From CAIWTU01 sp963815135 (GTDB lineage: Bacteria > Desulfobacterota > Desulfuromonadia > Geobacterales > Geobacteraceae): a DNA stretch of 64,000 bases. The translations under genes and the position numbers were made by a program. This document shows, piece by piece, positions 61,675 to 64,000 of the stretch (position 1 is the stretch's first letter; every line of letters starts with the position of its first letter). The stretch is from NCBI GenBank assembly GCA_963815135.1, contig CAWFFO010000013.1, positions 118,657 through 182,656 on the forward strand, in the 5' to 3' direction. A model generated the notes under the pieces. The model did no database searches. It had not been told where the DNA came from and saw only the letters and a list, made by a program, of their open reading frames with translations.

Positions 61675-61750
61675 GGCAAAACCTCTGAACAGTCCGCGCC
61701 GGCCGTCCGATTCTCAGGCCAACGCACTGAAGTCTTTTTTAAAGAAAATA

Positions 61751-62231
61751 TTATTGAACCACGAAATCCGTGAAATACACCTGTTGCACGGTACCTTGCG
61801 GGACAATTTTCGAAACAGTGCTCAAGATCTGATCTTTCAGCAGTGTCTTCCCCTGGGGTGTCTGAAGGTCCTGCCCAGGTTTTACTGGTCAGCAGGGTAA
61901 GGATGCTGTCGCGAATCCGGGCTTCATTATTTTTAATCTGATTGGTCGCCTCTTCCCCCGCAACACCCATTTCAACTTTCAGCCTCAGATAACGCATATC
62001 CTGTCCGTCATAGATATTGACGATGAACGGATCGAGGGCGCAAGTGGATGTTGCCTTGGCTTCAACTTTATCTGTTTTTCCAGTCTCGGCCTTGCTTCCA
62101 CTGGTAAAGAACAACACTCCAAACGTCGCGGCAACCGCAATTGCAACCACAATACCTATGGCAAGAAACATGGTTGTTTTCGATTTTTTTGCGGATTTAT
62201 CCTTCTCGTGTCCTTCATCATTAGCGGCCAT
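61751..62231 (-). CDS. fliL: flagellar basal body-associated protein FliL, one apparent frameshift
   Basis: FliL is a membrane protein that supports stator function. It starts MAANDEGHEKDKSAKK (ATG 62231, AGGAGG 8 bases ahead), has one helix TTMFLAIGIVVAIAVAATFGVLFF (about 19-42) and the periplasmic domain ALDPFIVNIYDGQDMRYLRLKVEMGV...EARIRDSILTLLTSKTW. As written, the frame then shifts and runs past the true end. Removing one base from the CCC run at 61874-61876 restores QDLQTPQGKTLLKDQIL and a C-terminus VYFTDFVVQ with a stop at 61751. The corrected length is about 160 aa, normal for FliL. Confidence 0.88.
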
Positions 62232-62283
62232 CGCTTTTCCTCCTGGTCTCGGGAATTGTAATTGGGATATTCGCTCGATACCA

Positions 62284-62299
62284 TGCAACCGTGGTGCCA
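62284..62299 (-). promoter_or_regulatory. sigma-54 promoter of the fliL-fliM-...-fliA operon
   Basis: The minus strand has TGGCAC-N5-TTGCA, an exact match to the sigma-54 -24/-12 elements with correct GG-to-GC spacing. It ends 53 bp ahead of the fliL ATG. This predicts control by an NtrC-family activator, which is not encoded in the window. Confidence 0.85.
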
Positions 62300-62446
62300 T
62301 TTGCTCATAAAAAGCGACTGGGCAGGGATTCACGGATATATGGAAACATGGACAGGGTTATTTCGTGGATAGAGACGGAATTCAGACATTATTTTGGAGG
62401 GAATTTGTCAATCTTTTGACCGGAATAAACGGAGACCTGTGCGGGT

Positions 62447-63601
62447 TTAATCCCCCAGGTGAATCATCTGGTCGGTTATTTCGGTAAAGGCAACATCATG
62501 GCTGACCAGGAAGAGCTGGTCATACCAGTGTTCTGTCACCTCTTCCCTTCCCACGTCTATTGCGCGGAAGGCATGGGCCAGGTTTTCCCGGCGGGATGCG
62601 TCGAGGTTGGAAGTAGGTTCATCGAAAAAGGCAATCCGTGCGCCGATGGTCTGGAGGAGGGCCAAACGAAGAGCGACAACGGCGCTCATGGTCTGACCGC
62701 CGGACAACTGATCGTCACTCCGCTCGCGAACTGATCCGTCTGCCATATCGCGCAGCATTATCTGGTAATTTTCGCCCCAGATCAATTCCTCGTCGGCTTC
62801 CGCGATTGTGCGGTAAATCCGGTCGGCCCGAAGGCTGATCTCTTCCCGGAACCGTTCGGAGAGTTGCGACGACACATTCTTGAAGACCTGGTTACGAAGG
62901 AATTTGACCAGTTTTTCCTTCTCCTCGAAAACTTTCTTTTCAGCCAGTTTCCTTTCTATTTCCGCTTTTACCAGCTTCAGCCTGCCTATTTCTTCTGTCA
63001 TGCGATGCCGGTCCTTTTCCAGGGCTGCAAGCTGCTGGGTAAGGGTAGCGACTTCAGCCAGCAGGTTATCTTTCTGAAGCCGGACCTGCGCGTGACGCTC
63101 AGGGACATAGATTTCCCCGAGGTGTTTCAGTTCCGCCTGCCGGGCCGAAAGTTCCTTATAGAGGGCATCCAGACGTTTTTCAAACCTGGCAAGGGTCTGG
63201 CGGCGGTTTTCCAGATCGGCGGCGTCCTTCATGCCGGCATGATAGGCATCCCTGTCCGCCCGATATCCGGATTTTTCCAGCTCCGTACGGCTTACTTCTT
63301 CATCCAGCGTCGCAAAAGCCTGTAAATCCCCACGGCGAGTCACAGCCTTTAGACCGGCTTCTGCCTGTCTCTCTTTCAGCCTGGCAAGGTTATCCGAGCG
63401 CATCTTATTTTTCCGGCGCCGTTCTTCCAAAGCTATTTGCCGTTTGTCCAATTCCTCTCCGCGCACCTTGAAAGCATCCAGCTCTTTCTGAGCATTCTCG
63501 GCAACCTGCACCTCGAGCCCCAGTTTCCGGACCAGGTCTTCAAGTTCGCGCATGGCCCGGTCGAGATCTTCGATCTTGCCGGAAAATACATTCCCCGTGG
63601 C
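62447..63601 (-). CDS. SMC/Rad50/SbcC-like ATPase, C-terminal part (5' end lost in an inverted repeat)
   Basis: The visible chain is a long coiled coil (about 20-260 of the fragment: LEDLVRKLGLEVQVAENAQKELDAF ... LTQQLAALEKDRHRM) followed by an ABC-type C-terminal lobe. The signature LSGGQTMSAVVALRLALLQ, Walker B IAFFDEPTSNLDASRREN and the switch LFLVSHDVAF are all clear. The family acts in DNA repair, nuclease complexes or chromosome handling. The N-terminal lobe with Walker A is missing. An ATG at 63634 exists, but its first codons lie in the loop and mirror copy of the inverted repeat and are not native. It precedes fliL by 215 bp. Confidence 0.85.
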   Translation of the reverse strand, partial: ATGNVFSGKIEDLDRAMRELEDLVRKLGLEVQVAENAQKELDAFKVRGEELDKRQIALEERRRKNKMRSDNLARLKERQAEAGLKAVTRRGDLQAFATLDEEVSRTELEKSGYRADRDAYHAGMKDAADLENRRQTLARFEKRLDALYKELSARQAELKHLGEIYVPERHAQVRLQKDNLLAEVATLTQQLAALEKDRHRMTEEIGRLKLVKAEIERKLAEKKVFEEKEKLVKFLRNQVFKNVSSQLSERFREEISLRADRIYRTIAEADEELIWGENYQIMLRDMADGSVRERSDDQLSGGQTMSAVVALRLALLQTIGARIAFFDEPTSNLDASRRENLAHAFRAIDVGREEVTEHWYDQLFLVSHDVAFTEITDQMIHLGD

Positions 63602-64000
63602 TCTTTCCCGGCCACGGGACGTATTTTCCGGCAAGATCGAAGATTCGACCGGGTCATGCGCCTGTTGAAGACCTGCATCCCGGAAACTGGGGCTCGAGGT
63701 GCAGGTTGCCGAGAATGCTCAGAAAGAGCTGGATGCTTTCAAGGTGCGCGGAGAGGAATTGGACAAACGGCAAATAGCTTTGGAAGAACGGCGCAGAAAA
63801 TATATGCACTCGGATAACCTTAAGGCTGAAAGAGAGACAGGCAGAAGCCGGTCTAAAGGCTGTGACTCGCCGTGGGGATTTACAGGCTTTTGCGACGCTG
63901 GATGAAGAAGTAAGCCGTACGGAGCTGGAAAAATCCGGATATCAGGCGGACAGGGATCCTTGTCGTGCCCGGCATGAAGGACACCGCCAAAGTGAAAACT
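63212..64000. repeat. long imperfect inverted repeat (fold-back) to the right edge
   Basis: The centre is a 9-base loop at 63602-63610 flanked by CCGTGGC and GCCACGG. From there the plus strand to 64000 mirrors the minus-strand gene, giving arms of almost 400 bp each. The right arm encodes the same protein (VAENAQKELDAFKVRGEELD) but has scattered small indels and substitutions that break the frame, and similarity drops near 64000. This looks like a fold-back chimera at a contig end. Confidence 0.85.

Noticed and set aside
63699..63905. Plus-strand frame resembling the SMC-like protein
   Set aside because: It is the mirror copy in the fold-back inverted repeat, with frame breaks, not an independent gene.
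1..64000. CRISPR arrays, tRNA or rRNA genes, prophage or transposase genes
   Set aside because: I saw no regularly spaced repeats, no cloverleaf with CCA context, and no integrase or transposase motifs by eye. A tRNAscan and IS search would be the decisive test.

Overview
The window reads as a chromosomal segment of a motile Geobacter-like bacterium (Desulfuromonadales/Geobacterales, formerly Deltaproteobacteria). This is inferred from gene order and protein character, since no rRNA is present. The evidence is the minus-strand block rimP-nusA-ylxR-infB-rbfA-nrnA-truB-rpsO-pnp-M16 peptidase-dut, a flagellar system with FlbD, FliW/CsrA, sigma-28 and sigma-54 type promoters, two HDOD proteins inside a chemotaxis operon, and a very large glycosyltransferase locus beside the flagellin gene.

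Layout. 1-12.2 kb (minus strand): translation and RNA housekeeping operon, ending in a YciO-type gene cut by the left edge. 12.5-18.9 kb (plus): chemotaxis operon cheW-cheA-cheR-HDOD-cheB-HDOD. 19.0-24.3 kb: diguanylate cyclase, a 63-aa protein, flaG, then flbD-motA-motB (plus) and a PilZ protein (minus). 24.3-25.4 kb: no convincing gene. 25.4-39.1 kb: glycosylation island. It holds one giant multi-domain methyltransferase/glycosyltransferase/TPR locus that now reads as several frames, a GT2, two paralogues combining a Maf-like N-terminus with a CgeB-like glycosyltransferase on opposite strands, and a GT9. 39.1-47.8 kb (minus): flagellar late genes (two small proteins, fliS, fliD, fliC, fliW, csrA, flgL, flgK, flgN, flgM, flgJ). 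47.8-62.2 kb (minus): flgI-flgH-flgA-flgG-flgF, fliA, flhF, flhA, flhB, fliR-fliQ-fliP-fliO-fliN-fliM-fliL. 62.4-64.0 kb: a 5'-truncated SMC/Rad50-like ATPase whose sequence folds back on itself as a long inverted repeat up to the right edge.

How it works together. A sigma-54 type promoter before fliL would drive the export/switch genes through fliA. FliA (sigma-28), held by FlgM, would then fire fliC, fliD and flaG, for which I can point to TAAA-N15-GCCGATAA type sites. CsrA, antagonised by FliW, probably controls fliC translation: the leader has a hairpin with GGA in its loop plus a GGA in the Shine-Dalgarno. The glycosyltransferase island next to the filament genes is best explained as flagellin glycosylation, which is an inference from position and families.

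Data quality matters here. flhB, fliL, the GT9 gene, the giant glycosyltransferase and one CgeB gene all carry frameshifts, and several are explained exactly by one base in a homopolymer run. Together with the fold-back end, this suggests uncorrected long-read style errors at least as much as real gene decay.
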